Assembly (NCBI GenBank): GCA_021793895.1
Contig: JAJYRW010000108.1
Coordinates: 1-5,685, forward strand
Length of the DNA: 5,685 nucleotides
Reading direction: 5' to 3'
DNA from: Actinomycetes bacterium
GTDB taxonomy: Bacteria > Actinomycetota > Actinomycetes > Actinomycetales > JAJYRW01
The notes beneath the pieces were generated by a model. The model ran no database searches and was not told the DNA's origin. It was given only the letters and a program-made list of their open reading frames with translations. Below, one piece after another: positions 4,747 through 5,685 of the stretch; position 1 is the stretch's first letter; the number at the start of each line of letters is the position of its first letter. The translations under genes and the position numbers were made by a program.

Positions 4747-5685
4747 TGTCATCGCTGGTCCGGCCGCCGGTGGGTATATAAAAGTTGGCCCCCAAGAAAC
4801 CCGGGTCATTGGCCGATCCCGGGCCGCGGACTTGGCGATTGACGATGATCTCATTTCGGCCCAGCACCTAATTGTGGCAGCGGAAGCGGGCGCGCTGCGC
4901 GTTCAAGATCTGCGCACCACAAATGGCACTGTGCTCCACGATCATGCCGGCTCGGCGCACCAGGTGGATGGCAGTGTGCTTTGGCAAGAATCTGATCTCA
5001 TCCAGATCGGCGCCCATCTGTTGCAATTACGTCCCGCGCGCATCCACGCCGCCGAAGTAACTGACTCGGGCACCGGTTTCAACGTCGTCCAGCTCAGCCC
5101 ACCGCACACCCGCGCCCCTTTGCCACCCCAACTCGATGACCCACCCGAGCCGCCCAAGCGCCCTAGCGCCCGGCGCATCCCATGGGTGTCGATGGGCACA
5201 TCGGCTTTGGGCGGGCTGGTAATGGCCGCCGTGCTTCGCACCGCGTTTTTGCTGGTTTTCTCAGTCCTCGCGCCAGCTGGAATGCTCTTGCAGTTCCTGT
5301 GGGAAAAGCGCCGCGCTCGTCGTGATTACGATGCGAAATTAGCGCAGCACGGCCAGGAACTCGCCGCCCACGAACGCGAGAAAATAGCCCGCACCAGCGC
5401 CGAAGCGCGCGCACTTCGCCTTCAGGCGTGCGACCCGGCGCAGAGTCGGCGCCACGCCCAAATCCCGACAGTGGGCCTGTGGCAATTCACCGGAAATTCC
5501 CTTGATGGTCACACCGGGAATTCCCTTGACGGCCGCAAACTGCTTTTGGGATTTATTAAGGACGGCACCGCGCACCTTCCCCTTTACGCGCCGCTATCGG
5601 GGAGCGCGGTAGGCATTTTTGGCGACCCACAGGCGGTGGCGGCCCTGGCGCGTTGGCTGGCTATTCAGATCGCCACCGGGTTTGC
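4727..5685 (+). CDS. FHA-domain membrane protein, N-terminal part of an EssC/FtsK-like type VII secretion ATPase (3' end outside window)
   Basis: The frame is open from 4709 to the window end, giving 319 codons from GTG 4727. An FHA phosphothreonine-binding domain (about residues 6-105) shows G29-R30, S44-x-x-H47 and N66-G67 in DLRTTNGT. A Pro-rich linker follows (about 117-150), then two adjacent membrane helices (about 154-170 and 172-191) and a charged, probably coiled helix (about 192-240). The last segment, near 285-319, has AVGIFGDPQAVAALARWLAIQIATG, like the region before the first ATPase domain of EssC-like proteins. Known members exceed 1,000 residues and power type VII (ESX) secretion; here the ATPase domains are inferred to lie downstream. 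GTG 4727 is the only upstream start that keeps the whole FHA domain, since TGA closes the frame at 4706, but it has no Shine-Dalgarno sequence, so the start is doubtful. The first in-frame ATG (residue 156) is too late. Confidence 0.85.
   Translation, partial: MSSFFIDVIAGPAAGGYIKVGPQETRVIGRSRAADLAIDDDLISAQHLIVAAEAGALRVQDLRTTNGTVLHDHAGSAHQVDGSVLWQESDLIQIGAHLLQLRPARIHAAEVTDSGTGFNVVQLSPPHTRAPLPPQLDDPPEPPKRPSARRIPWVSMGTSALGGLVMAAVLRTAFLLVFSVLAPAGMLLQFLWEKRRARRDYDAKLAQHGQELAAHEREKIARTSAEARALRLQACDPAQSRRHAQIPTVGLWQFTGNSLDGHTGNSLDGRKLLLGFIKDGTAHLPLYAPLSGSAVGIFGDPQAVAALARWLAIQIATGF
5489..5536 (+). repeat. 24-base in-frame tandem duplication inside the FHA gene
   Basis: Two adjacent 24-base units, 5489-5512 and 5513-5536, are identical at 20 of 24 positions and encode TGNSLDGH followed by TGNSLDGR. 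All four differences are transitions and three are silent; only the last residue changes (His to Arg). The unit length is a multiple of three, so the frame is kept. It lies in the stretch between the coiled helix and the first ATPase-associated region. Confidence 0.9.

Noticed and set aside
4772..4783. TATA-like string GGTATATAAAAG resembling a -10 region
   Set aside because: It lies inside the FHA coding frame (GYIKV) with no -35 partner seen and no start codon at a useful distance that would keep the FHA domain.
4508..4867. 119-codon minus-strand frame across the permease-FHA gap
   Set aside because: It covers the end of the permease, the long hairpin and the beginning of the FHA domain, and its product is not recognisable.
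1..5685. CRISPR array, tRNA, rRNA, insertion sequence or attachment site
   Set aside because: No evenly spaced repeat array, no tRNA cloverleaf, no rRNA-like text, and no transposase frame or terminal inverted repeats with target duplication were seen on either strand.

Overview
The window looks like a piece of an actinobacterial chromosome. The DNA is moderately GC-rich, codons favour G or C at the third position, and GTG and ATG starts are both used. The proteins are typical of Actinobacteria: a NarL-type two-component pair, an FtsX-type permease with an NPRRTAATATAL segment, and an FHA protein with two membrane helices like the EssC/FtsK ATPases of type VII secretion. TTA and TTG leucine codons are fairly common, which argues against the highest-GC genera. 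A member of the Actinomycetaceae or a similar group is possible, but that is inference. All genes are on the + strand.

Layout. Positions 2-253 are the 3' end of a sensor histidine kinase gene. It overlaps by 19 bases a NarL/LuxR-type response regulator (235-939). A 271-base gap (940-1210) carries two GC-rich hairpins, two families of short direct repeats, a small palindrome and a good ribosome binding site. Next come an ABC ATPase of the MacB/LolD type (1211-1954) and, coupled through a TGATG junction, an 863-residue two-FtsX-domain permease (1954-4545). A structured region (about 4546-4726) follows, with an orphan strong Shine-Dalgarno sequence, a 17-base palindrome and a 61-base long hairpin followed by a T-rich run. 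The last gene (from about 4727, open to the window end) encodes an FHA domain, a proline-rich linker, two membrane helices and a charged helix. It matches the N-terminal part of an EssC-like type VII secretion ATPase; the ATPase domains would lie beyond the window.

How it may work. The kinase/regulator pair next to an ABC exporter resembles the envelope-stress or antimicrobial-peptide modules of Gram-positive bacteria: the regulator probably controls the ATPase-permease pair from the repeat-rich gap. The FHA/EssC-like gene is probably a separate unit behind the strong hairpin.

Nothing here is clearly a new system. The points most worth checking are the start of the FHA gene (a leader reading frame shifted by one base and an in-frame stop suggest an indel, a recoding event or an unusual GTG start), the long hairpin before it, a 24-base in-frame tandem duplication inside it, and the repeat array in the regulator-transporter gap.
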